The position numbers and the translations under genes are program-made. The notes beneath the pieces were generated by a model. That model searched no databases, was not told where the DNA came from, and was given only the letters and a program-made list of their open reading frames with translations. A stretch of 64,000 nucleotides of DNA from an uncultured Anaerolineales bacterium (GTDB lineage: Bacteria > Chloroflexota > Anaerolineae > Anaerolineales > UBA6663): the NCBI GenBank assembly GCA_937952305.1, contig CALFZO010000142.1:27832-91831 (forward strand), written 5' to 3'. Positions 39,882 to 47,968 of this stretch are shown here, in pieces; within the stretch, counting starts at the first letter, position 1, and each line of letters opens with the position of its first letter.

Positions 39882-41822
39882 TCAATCTATCTGGTAGGGC
39901 ACTTCGGTGATGACGATGCCGCGCCGGAACATGAGCGCCAGGCGCAGCCAGACCGCCGTCTGGGCGTGCAGCAGGCTGTGCCACCAGACGCGGGACACGA
40001 ACGTGGGCACGACGATCGTGATCTTCTGGGTGGGCGTGCACTGCGCGGCGACGCCGCCGATGTAGTCCAGCAACGGCTCCAGCATCAGCCGGTAAGGCGA
40101 GTCCACGATGACCAGCCGGACGCCGTCCCCCCACGTCTCCCACTTCTGGCGGAGGCGTTCGGACTCGATCGGATCGATGGAAACGTGCACGGCGGTGAGG
40201 TCGGCCGAGAGTGAGCGGGCGTAGTTGAGGGCCGTCACCGTGCCGCGGTGCACGCCAGCCACGGGCACAATCACGCGGTGGCGCGCAATCCGCGTCGGCG
40301 CGCCGAAGTTCTCGAGCGAGAGCGCCTTGGCGAGCCGGCGGTAATGGCGGTGCACGCCGTAAAACGCCGCCACCAGGCTCGGGATCAGCACCAGGATGAT
40401 CCAGGCGCCGTCTTCGAACTTGGTGATGGCGAAGACCAGCATCACCACCGCCGTGCAGACGGCGCCGAAGCCGTTGATGGCCAGCTTCAGCTTCCAGTTC
40501 CGGTCGTGGTGCAGGACCGAACCCGGCTCCTTGATCTCCTCGCCCGGCTTGAGATGGCCGGACTTCCACCAGCGCCGCGCCATGCCGGCCTGCGAGAGCG
40601 TGAAGGACAGGAACACGCCGATGGCGTACAACGGGATCAGGCCTGTGACGCTGGCGTTGAAGACAAAGATCAGGAGCGAGGCGATGGCGGCCAGCAGCAT
40701 GATGCCGCGCGAGAACACCAGCCGGCTGCCGCGGTAGGTGAGCTGCTTGGGCAGGAAGCCGTCGCCGGCGTGCAGAGCGGCCAGGCGCGGGAAATCGGCG
40801 TAGGCGGTGTTGGCGGCCATGATCAGGATCAGCGTCGTCGCCCCGATCACGCCCAGGTAGAGCGGGCCGCGCCCGTCCAGGGCGGTGCGCGCCAACTGCG
40901 AGATCACGGTCTCCTCCTCCGACGGGATGGCGCCGATCTGATGCGCCAGGAACGTGATCGCCAGAAAGAGCGAGCCCAGGATGGCGCTCATCCACACCAG
41001 CGTGATGCCGGCGTTGCGGCTGCGCGGCTCCTTGAAGGCCGTGATGCCGTTGGAGATGGCCTCCACGCCGGTGAGCGCGGTGGTGCCGCTGGCGAAGGCG
41101 TGCAGGATCAGGAAGAGCGACACCGGTTGGAGGGTCTCGACGATCATGTGCGGCGGGTCGGTCACCGGCGGCAAGACCCCGGTCAGGGCGCGGAACAATC
41201 CGACGCCGACGGTCAGCACCATCATGACGACGAAGAAGTACGTGGGGATGGCGAAGGTGACGCCGGACTCCTTCACCCCGCGCAGGTTGATGAACATGAC
41301 GAACAGCACCAGGCCGACGGCGATGGGCGCGCGCCACGCGAAGAGCTCGGGAAAGGCGGACACGATCTGGGCCACGCCGGACGAGATCGAGACCGCGACG
41401 GTCAGGATGTAGTCCAGCAGCAGCGCGCCGCCGGCGGTCTGGGCCGGCAGTTCGCCCAGGTTGTCACGGGCCACGATGTAGGCGCCACCGCCGCCGGGGT
41501 AGGCGTGGATGGTCTGCTCGTAGGAGATGGTGACGATGGCCAGCAGGATGACGATGGCGAGCGCGATCGGCAGCGAATAGCCGAAGGCCAGGGTGCCGGC
41601 GCCGGCCAGGATGATCAGGATCTCTTGGGTGGCGTAGGCCGTGGACGAGAGCGCGTCCGAGGCGAAGACGGCCAGGCCCACGGTCTTGCCGATGGTCTGG
41701 TGCGGCGCGTCGGCGGTGTGCAGCGGCCGGCCGATGAGCAGCGACATCCATGAGCGGGCCGGTGCGCCGTTCTTGTTCGGCTGGCGAATAACGTTGGATT
41801 GTTCAGTCGGAGGTGTAATCAT
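39882..41822 (-). CDS. kimA: KimA-type potassium importer (APC/KUP-like permease)
   Basis: A 646-residue membrane transporter. About 12 helices in the first 480 residues are followed by a soluble Usp-like C-terminal domain of about 150 residues. Many segments match Bacillus KimA (YdaO) as I remember it: SSDALSS-like ASDALSSTAYATQEILI, YPGGGGAYIVARDNLGE, ALTGVEAISNGITAFKEP, IPLYAIGVFLSFTLSQAGM, and in the tail IVPVAGVHRGTV and VRLVIVDSPYR. KimA imports K+ with high affinity using the proton gradient. Here the gene lies next to a KdpDE-like two-component system. No c-di-AMP riboswitch pattern is evident upstream, unlike in Bacillus. A general amino-acid permease role is less likely because of the KimA-type tail. 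Confidence 0.87.
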   Translation of the reverse strand: MITPPTEQSNVIRQPNKNGAPARSWMSLLIGRPLHTADAPHQTIGKTVGLAVFASDALSSTAYATQEILIILAGAGTLAFGYSLPIALAIVILLAIVTISYEQTIHAYPGGGGAYIVARDNLGELPAQTAGGALLLDYILTVAVSISSGVAQIVSAFPELFAWRAPIAVGLVLFVMFINLRGVKESGVTFAIPTYFFVVMMVLTVGVGLFRALTGVLPPVTDPPHMIVETLQPVSLFLILHAFASGTTALTGVEAISNGITAFKEPRSRNAGITLVWMSAILGSLFLAITFLAHQIGAIPSEEETVISQLARTALDGRGPLYLGVIGATTLILIMAANTAYADFPRLAALHAGDGFLPKQLTYRGSRLVFSRGIMLLAAIASLLIFVFNASVTGLIPLYAIGVFLSFTLSQAGMARRWWKSGHLKPGEEIKEPGSVLHHDRNWKLKLAINGFGAVCTAVVMLVFAITKFEDGAWIILVLIPSLVAAFYGVHRHYRRLAKALSLENFGAPTRIARHRVIVPVAGVHRGTVTALNYARSLSADLTAVHVSIDPIESERLRQKWETWGDGVRLVIVDSPYRLMLEPLLDYIGGVAAQCTPTQKITIVVPTFVSRVWWHSLLHAQTAVWLRLALMFRRGIVITEVPYQID

Positions 41823-41858
41823 GAGTGACTCTGAGCATTAACGGTCTCAGGGTCACTC
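41823..41858 (-). promoter_or_regulatory. Hairpin abutting the kimA start codon
   Basis: An inverted repeat of 13 bp with one wobble pair (41858-41846 with 41835-41823) and a 10-base loop ends one base before the ATG. No normal Shine-Dalgarno site is visible, so the ribosome-binding region lies inside the stem. It could be a translational switch, or a DNA operator since it is an extended dyad. Confidence 0.6.
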
Positions 41859-41936
41859 TAGCAACGCGGGGTAAAACGGCCACAAAGAAGCCGCGCCAAG
41901 TGCATAAAGGACAAATAAAGACGGCGCGCCGCCACC

Positions 41937-42632
41937 TCATGAGTCAGTCATAAAGCGATAGCCGACGCCCGGCTCAGTAAGCAGATAATTCGGCTGCCCC
42001 GGATCCTCCTCTAGTTTTTTGCGCAGTTGGCGCATATAGACCCGCAGATACTCCACTTGGTCCGCCTGCGGGGCCCCCCAAACGTGTGACAAGATGCTTT
42101 GATGGGTGAGCACCCGGCCGGCGTTGGCGGCCAGGTAGGCCAGCAGGCGGAATTCCGTGGCGGTGAGCCGCACCTCCGCGCCGCCGCGCCGGACGGTGTG
42201 CGCGGCCAGGTCGATCTGCAACGGCCCGGCCGTGATCAGCGTGCTCTTGGGGCTCTGCGACTGCGCCGAGTGGCGCAGCGCCACGCGGATGCGCGCCAGC
42301 AGTTCTTCGATGCCGAACGGTTTGGTCAGGTAATCGTCGGCGCCGCGGTCGAGCGCCGCGACCTTGTCAGTCTCGTTCTCGCGGGCGGAGAGCACCAGGA
42401 TGGGCACCTGGCTCCACTCGCGCAGCCGCGCGCAGACCTCCAGGCCGCTGATATCCGGCAGGCCGAGGTCCAGGATGACGACGTCCGGCGGCTGGGCGGC
42501 GGCCAGCGCCAGCCCCTCCTCGCCGCGGCTGGCCGTGCTGACGCGAAACTTCTTCTCGCCCAGGATAGTGCGCAGCGCGCGCAGGATCTGCGGCTCGTCG
42601 TCGATGACCAGGATATGCAGCGGCGCGCTCAT
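41937..42632 (-). CDS. kdpE: KdpE-like response regulator (OmpR family)
   Basis: A 231-residue regulator with a receiver domain (acidic pocket IDDEP, phospho-acceptor Asp55 in VVILDLGLPD, Thr/Lys switch in LSARENETD and YLTKPF) and an OmpR-type winged helix (RLTATEFRLLAYLAANAGRV, EYLRVYMRQLRKKLE, GVGYRF). The wording of the DNA-binding half is typical of KdpE. It overlaps the kinase gene by ATGA. In most bacteria KdpE activates kdpFABC; none is visible here, and the likely target is the adjacent kimA. Confidence 0.9.
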   Translation of the reverse strand: MSAPLHILVIDDEPQILRALRTILGEKKFRVSTASRGEEGLALAAAQPPDVVILDLGLPDISGLEVCARLREWSQVPILVLSARENETDKVAALDRGADDYLTKPFGIEELLARIRVALRHSAQSQSPKSTLITAGPLQIDLAAHTVRRGGAEVRLTATEFRLLAYLAANAGRVLTHQSILSHVWGAPQADQVEYLRVYMRQLRKKLEEDPGQPNYLLTEPGVGYRFMTDS

Positions 42633-44101
42633 GCCTCCGCCTCCGGGGGCAGCTGCGGCGGCGGGTGGCCTTCCCACGCCAGCGGCAACGTGAAAGTGAG
42701 CGCGAAGCCGTCCGGCTGGTTTTCGGCCCAGATGCGGCCGCCGTGCGCCTCGACGATGCCTTTGCAGATGGACAGGCCCAGGCCGGTGCCGGTGACACGG
42801 TCGGCGGCCCACACGCGGTAGAACTTGTCGAAGATGTGCCCGAGGTGCTCCAGCGGCACCGGGGGACCCTGATTGCGAACCTGGACGCGCAGCGTCTGGT
42901 CGCCGGTTTGTTCGGCGCTCACGCGGATGGTGCTGCCGGCCGGCGCGTATTTGAGCGAGTTGCTGATCAGGTTGGTGAAGACCTGGTCCAGCAGGACGTG
43001 GTCCACCGGCACGAGCGGCAGATCGTCTGGGACCGCCACGACGATGTGGTGGTTTTCGGCCGCGCGCCGGAGCCGGGTGAGCGGGCCTTGGACGATGTCG
43101 GCCAGGATGTTCCACTGGCGCTGCGGGCGGAGGGCGCCGGCCTCGATACGCGACATATCCAGCAAATTGCCGACCAGGCGGTTGAGGTGGACCACCTCTT
43201 CTTCGACCATGGCCAGGAGCTCGGCGCGGGCGCTGGCGGCCCAATCTACGGTGCCGGTGCGCAGGCTGGAGACGGCGGCCTGGATGGAGGCCAGCGGCGT
43301 GCGCAGCTCGTGCGACACCGACGACAGCAGGGCCGTCTTCAGCCGGTCGCTTTCCTCCAGGACCTTGGAGCGCACCTCGGCCTGCTCGAGCGAGGCGTGT
43401 TCCAGGGCCAGCGCGGCCTGGCTCGTGAACGTGTACAGCAGGCGCTGCTCGCCGGCTTCCAGCGGCTGGCGCAATCGCCAGACGCGGACTTCCCCCAGAT
43501 CGTTGCGCGCGGTCAGGAGCGGCACCACCCAGTGCGGCGGGGTCACCGGCGCGGAGGCCTCGTCCGGGCGCCGGACGGTCTGCTCGGGGTTGTCGGTCTC
43601 CGAGCGCAGGCCTACCTCCACGGCGTCGGCACCCAGCACCGTTTGCAGGCGGGCCGCCACCAGGGCCGCGATGGCCTCGCGCTGGCGCAGCCGGGCCAGC
43701 GCCGTGCTCAGCTCGTACAACTGCACAGCCTCCTGCTCACGCGCCTCCGCCGCGGCCTGGCTGGCGCGCGCCCGGCCCACGATCTGGCTGACGAAGATGG
43801 CCACCCCGAGGAACACGATCAGCGTGAGCAGGTCCTGCAGCTGATGGACGAGCAGCGAGTAATAGGGCGTGATGAAGAAGAAGTTGAAGGCCAAGAAGGC
43901 GGCGGCTGAGGCCACCACGCCGGCACTGAGGCCCCACAGGGCCGCGCTTAATGCCACGGGCAGAAAATACAAGACGGCCACCGTCGGGGCATTCAGCTGC
44001 TGGCGCAGCAACGCCAAGGCGGCGGTCATGGCCGCGCAGATGCCCAGGCTGAGCAGCCAACGGACGGGGCGTTGCGGGGAGGTCAGCCAGGCGGCGCGCA
44101 T
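42629..44101 (-). CDS. kdpD: Short KdpD-like sensor histidine kinase
   Basis: A 490-residue kinase corresponding to the C-terminal half of KdpD: four transmembrane helices of the DUF4118 type (residues about 12-95, FFFITPYYSLLVHQLQDLL between helices 3 and 4), a GAF-like domain, the phospho-acceptor motif SVSHELRTPL, and HATPase boxes DQVFTNLISNSLKYA and GTGLGLSICKGIVEAHGG. The roughly 400-residue N-terminal KdpD/Usp region of the classical protein is absent. I start at the Met at 44101; the longer reading frame would extend into the intergenic region through a GTG. It should sense K+ limitation or turgor and phosphorylate KdpE. Confidence 0.87.
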   Translation of the reverse strand: MRAAWLTSPQRPVRWLLSLGICAAMTAALALLRQQLNAPTVAVLYFLPVALSAALWGLSAGVVASAAAFLAFNFFFITPYYSLLVHQLQDLLTLIVFLGVAIFVSQIVGRARASQAAAEAREQEAVQLYELSTALARLRQREAIAALVAARLQTVLGADAVEVGLRSETDNPEQTVRRPDEASAPVTPPHWVVPLLTARNDLGEVRVWRLRQPLEAGEQRLLYTFTSQAALALEHASLEQAEVRSKVLEESDRLKTALLSSVSHELRTPLASIQAAVSSLRTGTVDWAASARAELLAMVEEEVVHLNRLVGNLLDMSRIEAGALRPQRQWNILADIVQGPLTRLRRAAENHHIVVAVPDDLPLVPVDHVLLDQVFTNLISNSLKYAPAGSTIRVSAEQTGDQTLRVQVRNQGPPVPLEHLGHIFDKFYRVWAADRVTGTGLGLSICKGIVEAHGGRIWAENQPDGFALTFTLPLAWEGHPPPQLPPEAEA

Positions 44102-44142
44102 GATGAGAGTGTCTGTCCGGCTGTGAGTATAGCCCAACCGCC

Positions 44143-46068
44143 TCAGGCGGGTGGCTCCTCCCACACGGAACGGTAGGCGCCGATTGAGTCGAAGTAGGCC
44201 ACCAGCCGCTGGTAGAAGGGGTGGCCGGCGACGGTGGCGCTGTCGCCGACGACGATCAGCTTGCGGCGGGCGCGCGTCAGGGCCACGTTCATGCGCCGCA
44301 CGTCGCCGAGGAAGCCGATCTCGCCGTCGCGGTTGGAGCGTACCAGCGACACCAGCACCGCCTCCTGTTCGCGGCCTTGAAAGCCGTCCACGGTATCGAC
44401 CTCGACGCCCGCTGGGCCCAGTTGCTCGCGCAGCCAGCGCGCCTGGGCGGCGTAAGGCGTGATGATGGCGAGGGCGTCCCCGGCGAGGCCGGCAGCGCGC
44501 AGGGCGTGCACGCGGCGCAGCACTACCTCGGCCTCGGCCGGGTTGTAGCGGCTGTCGCCGTCCGGTTCGACGGCCTCATCGTAGCCGGCGCCGGCCGTGT
44601 CCACGAACTCCACCGGCGTCTCGGTGAGCGGCCCGGCCGCCACGCCGGGCAGATCGCACAGGCGCTGCGCGCTCACGGACGGGGCCGCGCTCAAATCGTC
44701 TGCATAGAACTCGCGGGCCGAGAACCCCATGATGGCGGCGTGCATGCGGTATTGGACGCGCAGCCGGCGGGCGGCGCCAGGCCCCAGCTGCGCTATGAGC
44801 CGTTCCATCAGGCTGACGTTGAAACCGGCGGCGGCGGCCTCCGGCGAGATCACGGTCGGCGGCAGCTGGCAGTGATCGCCGGCCAGGACCAGCCGGCGCG
44901 CGTACAGCAGCGGCGCCCAGGCGCCGGGCTCAGTGCTCTGGCTGGCCTCGTCCAACACGCACCACTCAAAGCGCCGCCGGCCCAGCAGCTGCCGGTCCAG
45001 GCCGGTGGTGGTGGCGCACACAATCCGGGCGCCCTCCAGCAGGCGCTCCACCAGTTGGTCCTCGATCTGGCGCGCCTCGGCCAGCAATTGCCGGGCCTCC
45101 TGGCGCAGGGCCTGCCGCGCGCCGGGTTCGGGCCGGGCGCGGGTGTGCTTGCCGGCCTGGGCCCGCAGCGCGCGGGCCTCACGGGTCAGCCGTTGCGCCA
45201 GCCGCATTTCCGGGTGATTCTCCACCAGCAGGTCCAGGGTGTGGTCGCGCAGCGCGGGCAGGACCCGGGCCGGATGGCCGAGCCGCAGGGCGTTTTCGCC
45301 GGCGGCGAGCAGCCGCTCGAGCAGATTGTCCACGGCCAGGTTGCTGGGGGCGCAGGCCAGCACCGTCTGGCCGCGCTCAGTCAGCTGTTGGATCAGCTCC
45401 ACTAACGTCGTGGTCTTGCCGGTGCCGGGCGGGCCGTGCAGGATGGCGACGTCTTCAGCGGAGAGCGCGAAGCGCACGGCCTCGAGCTGGGAGTCATTCA
45501 ACGCGCTGGAACGCGGCTGGAATTCGGGCGGCGGGCCGAACTGCGGCGGCTGGTGGCCCAGCAGGACCGCGCGCAGCCGGCCCAGGTCGCCGCCGGCGGC
45601 GGTGCGGGCCGCCTCCAGCGCCTGGCGCTGGCGCTGGCGGGCGACTTCGTCGCTGGCGTGGTCCAGCCGGAAGGTGGGGCGCTCGGCTTCCGGCTCCGGC
45701 CAGTGTGGGAACGCCACCTGGATGGCGTCGCGGTTCAGGCCGCTGACCACGCCGCGCCAGCCCGCGTCCGCCTCGATGGCGCCGGCGCGCTCCTCGGAGA
45801 GCAGCACGGGCGTGCCGATGCGCAGGCGCGTCCACGGCAGCGGCTGGCGCTGGTCGCGCTTGCCGAAGGTCAACAGGAGCCGCCCGCCCAGGCCGGCGGC
45901 CTCATCCCGGAGCACCAGGCCGATCAGGCTGCCGCCGCGCGCTTCGGCCTCGGCTGGCGAATGGCGCTGCAGGTCGCGCAGCGCTTGCTGCTTCTCGGCT
46001 TCGGCCTCCAGCTCCATCAATTGAAGCAGGCGCCGGAAGTGTTCGTCAGAGGCCAGGGACGTGGACAT
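44143..46068 (-). CDS. SF1B helicase, Upf1/IGHMBP2-like
   Basis: A 641-residue helicase. An N-terminal beta-barrel-like region (residues about 40-130) precedes the motor: motif I GPPGTGKTTT near residue 211, motif Ia ACAPSNLAVDNLLERL, motif II LDEASQSTEP, motif III AGDHCQLPP, motif V VDTVDGFQGREQEAVLVSLVRSN, and motif VI NVALTRARRKLIVVGD. These are the Upf1-family versions. Such enzymes unwind RNA or DNA in the 5'-3' direction; bacterial roles are poorly defined. It has a good predicted promoter 42 bases upstream. Confidence 0.9.
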   Translation of the reverse strand: MSTSLASDEHFRRLLQLMELEAEAEKQQALRDLQRHSPAEAEARGGSLIGLVLRDEAAGLGGRLLLTFGKRDQRQPLPWTRLRIGTPVLLSEERAGAIEADAGWRGVVSGLNRDAIQVAFPHWPEPEAERPTFRLDHASDEVARQRQRQALEAARTAAGGDLGRLRAVLLGHQPPQFGPPPEFQPRSSALNDSQLEAVRFALSAEDVAILHGPPGTGKTTTLVELIQQLTERGQTVLACAPSNLAVDNLLERLLAAGENALRLGHPARVLPALRDHTLDLLVENHPEMRLAQRLTREARALRAQAGKHTRARPEPGARQALRQEARQLLAEARQIEDQLVERLLEGARIVCATTTGLDRQLLGRRRFEWCVLDEASQSTEPGAWAPLLYARRLVLAGDHCQLPPTVISPEAAAAGFNVSLMERLIAQLGPGAARRLRVQYRMHAAIMGFSAREFYADDLSAAPSVSAQRLCDLPGVAAGPLTETPVEFVDTAGAGYDEAVEPDGDSRYNPAEAEVVLRRVHALRAAGLAGDALAIITPYAAQARWLREQLGPAGVEVDTVDGFQGREQEAVLVSLVRSNRDGEIGFLGDVRRMNVALTRARRKLIVVGDSATVAGHPFYQRLVAYFDSIGAYRSVWEEPPA

Positions 46069-46109
46069 GCGGGATTGGGTGGAAACAGCCGCCGGACGGA
46101 GGCCCGGCG

Positions 46110-46138
46110 ACTATAGCAAGCTCCCGCCAGCCCGGCAA
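46110..46138 (-). promoter_or_regulatory. Sigma-70-like promoter of the helicase gene
   Basis: Minus strand TTGCCG (46138-46133) and TATAGT (46115-46110) are exactly 17 bases apart, which puts the start of transcription about 35 bases before the helicase ATG. Confidence 0.6.
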
Positions 46139-46242
46139 GGGCCGCGTCGCTTCAAGTCCCTTGGCCGTTGGTGGCCGAATTCCGGCCTTCGATCCCGACG
46201 CGGCTGGTGCGCGCACCGCCGGGCCCTCTGAGCGGCGCAGTC

Positions 46243-46270
46243 GAGGGAGCCCGTCGTTCCTGGCTCCCTC
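46243..46270 (-). terminator. Hairpin after the MFS gene
   Basis: A 9-bp perfect stem, GAGGGAGCC (46243-46251) with its complement at 46262-46270 and a 10-base loop, lies 44 bases past the MFS stop. It has no T-tract, so it may be only a partial terminator. Confidence 0.4.
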
Positions 46271-46313
46271 TGGTGTCAGCGAGCAGGTCAGTCGAGGGGC
46301 CGGCCCGCCTGTT

Positions 46314-47630
46314 TCAGTCAGCGCTCGCCGCCTCCACGCCCATCATCTGGATCGCGCGCGTGGCGCCGAACGCCAACACGGTCACCGTCATCAACACGCC
46401 GGCGCCGGCCATCACCGTGGTCACGCCCAGCCCGCTCAGCGCGCCGGCCAGGGCCGTGGATACCGGCGTCAGACCCAGCAGCGCCACGGAGAGCAGGCTC
46501 ATCACCCGGCCCAGCAGGGCGGCCGGCGTGCGGCGTTGAAACCAAGCCTGGAAGACGACCATGACATAGCCGCCGGCCGTGCCGCTGGCCAGGGCCAGGG
46601 CGGCCGCCACGGGCAGCGTTGTGGCAAACGCCAGGGCGGTCACCGTCAGGCCTTGCGCCGCGTACACGCTGATCAGGGTCAGGCCGAAGCGCTCCGGCGC
46701 GGGGCGGGGCAGCACTCCGGCCAGGAGCATGCCCACCAGCATCCCGGCGGCCGAGGCCGACATCAGAAGTCCGAAAGCGGCAGCGCCCTCGCCGAAGCGC
46801 GCGTCGGCCAACAGCGGCAGGCCGATCGACACCGGGCCCATCGTCAGGAAGTTGGCGGCGGCGCCGACCAGGCAGACCGTGCGCAGGGTGGCGTCCCGCC
46901 CGACGAAGCGCAAGCCGGTCAGGATCGCGGCCAAGACGGGCTCGCGGCTCGGCGCCTCCGGTGCCGGCGAGTCCAGGCGGATCAGGGCCAGGGCCGCCAG
47001 GGAGACGAGGAAGGTGAGCGCATCCGCGGCGAAGGCCAGGGCCAGGCCGGTCAGCGACGGCCCGCCGGTGCTGCCAGCGGCGCCGGTTGAGATGAGCACG
47101 CCCGCCAACGCCGGGCCCACGATCATGCTGAGCGTGGCCGTGCCCATGACCAGGGCGTTGCCAGCCTGCAATTGGTCGGCCGGCAGCAGGCGCGGGATGA
47201 TGGCACTGTTGGCGGGATAGAAGAAGGCGCCGACGACGCCGAAGGCCAGCGCGTAGAGGTACACCATCCACAACTGGATTGCGCCCGTCCAGACCAGGCC
47301 GGCCAGAGCCGCGATCAGGATCAGGCGGAGCAGGTTGGAGGCCAGCATGATCGTGCGCGGCGAGAACCGATCGGTGAGAGCGCCGCCGATCAGCATGAAG
47401 AGCGTGCGCGGGAGGCTCTGCAGGGCGGCCACGGCGCCCATGGCCACGGCATCACCGGTCAGCTGCAGCACCAGCCAGGGCATGGCGATCATCGAGAAGT
47501 GGTCGCCCAGGACCGAGATGCTTTCGCCCAGCCACAACAGGCCGAAGTTGCGGTGCCGAAGCAGGCCGGCCAGGCCCGGTGGGTGCGCGGCGGCTTTCGG
47601 CGCCGGGTGGAGCGCGACAGGCTGTTCCAT
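46314..47630 (-). CDS. MFS transporter (MFS_3/enterobactin-exporter-like)
   Basis: A 438-residue permease with 10-12 hydrophobic helices. The pattern starts with FGLLWLGESISVLGDHFSMIA and PWLVLQL, includes the A-motif-like GGALTDRFSPRTIM between helices 2 and 3, and FFYPANSAIIPRLLP, all typical of this proton-drug antiporter branch. I start at Met 47630 (MEQPVALHP), which has GGAGG six bases away; the longer frame is Pro-rich. The substrate is probably a drug or a metabolite. Confidence 0.88.
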   Translation of the reverse strand: MEQPVALHPAPKAAAHPPGLAGLLRHRNFGLLWLGESISVLGDHFSMIAMPWLVLQLTGDAVAMGAVAALQSLPRTLFMLIGGALTDRFSPRTIMLASNLLRLILIAALAGLVWTGAIQLWMVYLYALAFGVVGAFFYPANSAIIPRLLPADQLQAGNALVMGTATLSMIVGPALAGVLISTGAAGSTGGPSLTGLALAFAADALTFLVSLAALALIRLDSPAPEAPSREPVLAAILTGLRFVGRDATLRTVCLVGAAANFLTMGPVSIGLPLLADARFGEGAAAFGLLMSASAAGMLVGMLLAGVLPRPAPERFGLTLISVYAAQGLTVTALAFATTLPVAAALALASGTAGGYVMVVFQAWFQRRTPAALLGRVMSLLSVALLGLTPVSTALAGALSGLGVTTVMAGAGVLMTVTVLAFGATRAIQMMGVEAASAD

Positions 47631-47968
47631 GGAGACCTCCGCGGCGCCGGTGGTTGGTGGCAAGGCAGTGACCGGGCGCCTGACTGGACCCAGCCTAGCC
47701 GCGCCCGGCGTCCCACTCATCGGCCGGCCGGTGGATTGTGAGGCGCGCTAAAGCGGCCGGACGGCGTCCGGCGGGCCGCGACAAATGACGTAGCGCCGGC
47801 CCGTCCGGCGGCCGAGGCTGGTTTCACGTCCACCTTATGCTGCCTTCACTGCCGTTTTATGGGCGGGCGCGCTGACGGTTCTATCCTGAGAGGAGACCCA
47901 CTTACGAGAACTGAGCCAGGGTGGACGCGGCGAGGCGGGGCTCAGCCGATGCGGCAGGAGGGAACCCT
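47631..47968. other. Divergent region between MFS and chemoreceptor genes
   Basis: About 340 bases with no gene I can support. Near 47760-47805 there are imperfect GC-rich inverted repeats (GGCCGGACGGCGTCCGGCGGGCC and similar). The last 120 bases are lower in GC and should hold the chemoreceptor promoter; I see no clear hexamer pair. Confidence 0.4.

Noticed and set aside
41823..41936. A c-di-AMP (ydaO-type) riboswitch in front of kimA
   Set aside because: The gap to kdpE is only about 115 bases and lacks the conserved ydaO motifs. Only the hairpin at the start codon is visible.
39882..44101. kdpFABC potassium pump genes beside kdpDE
   Set aside because: No KdpA, KdpB or KdpC sequence is present in the window. 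The only transporter here is KimA-like.
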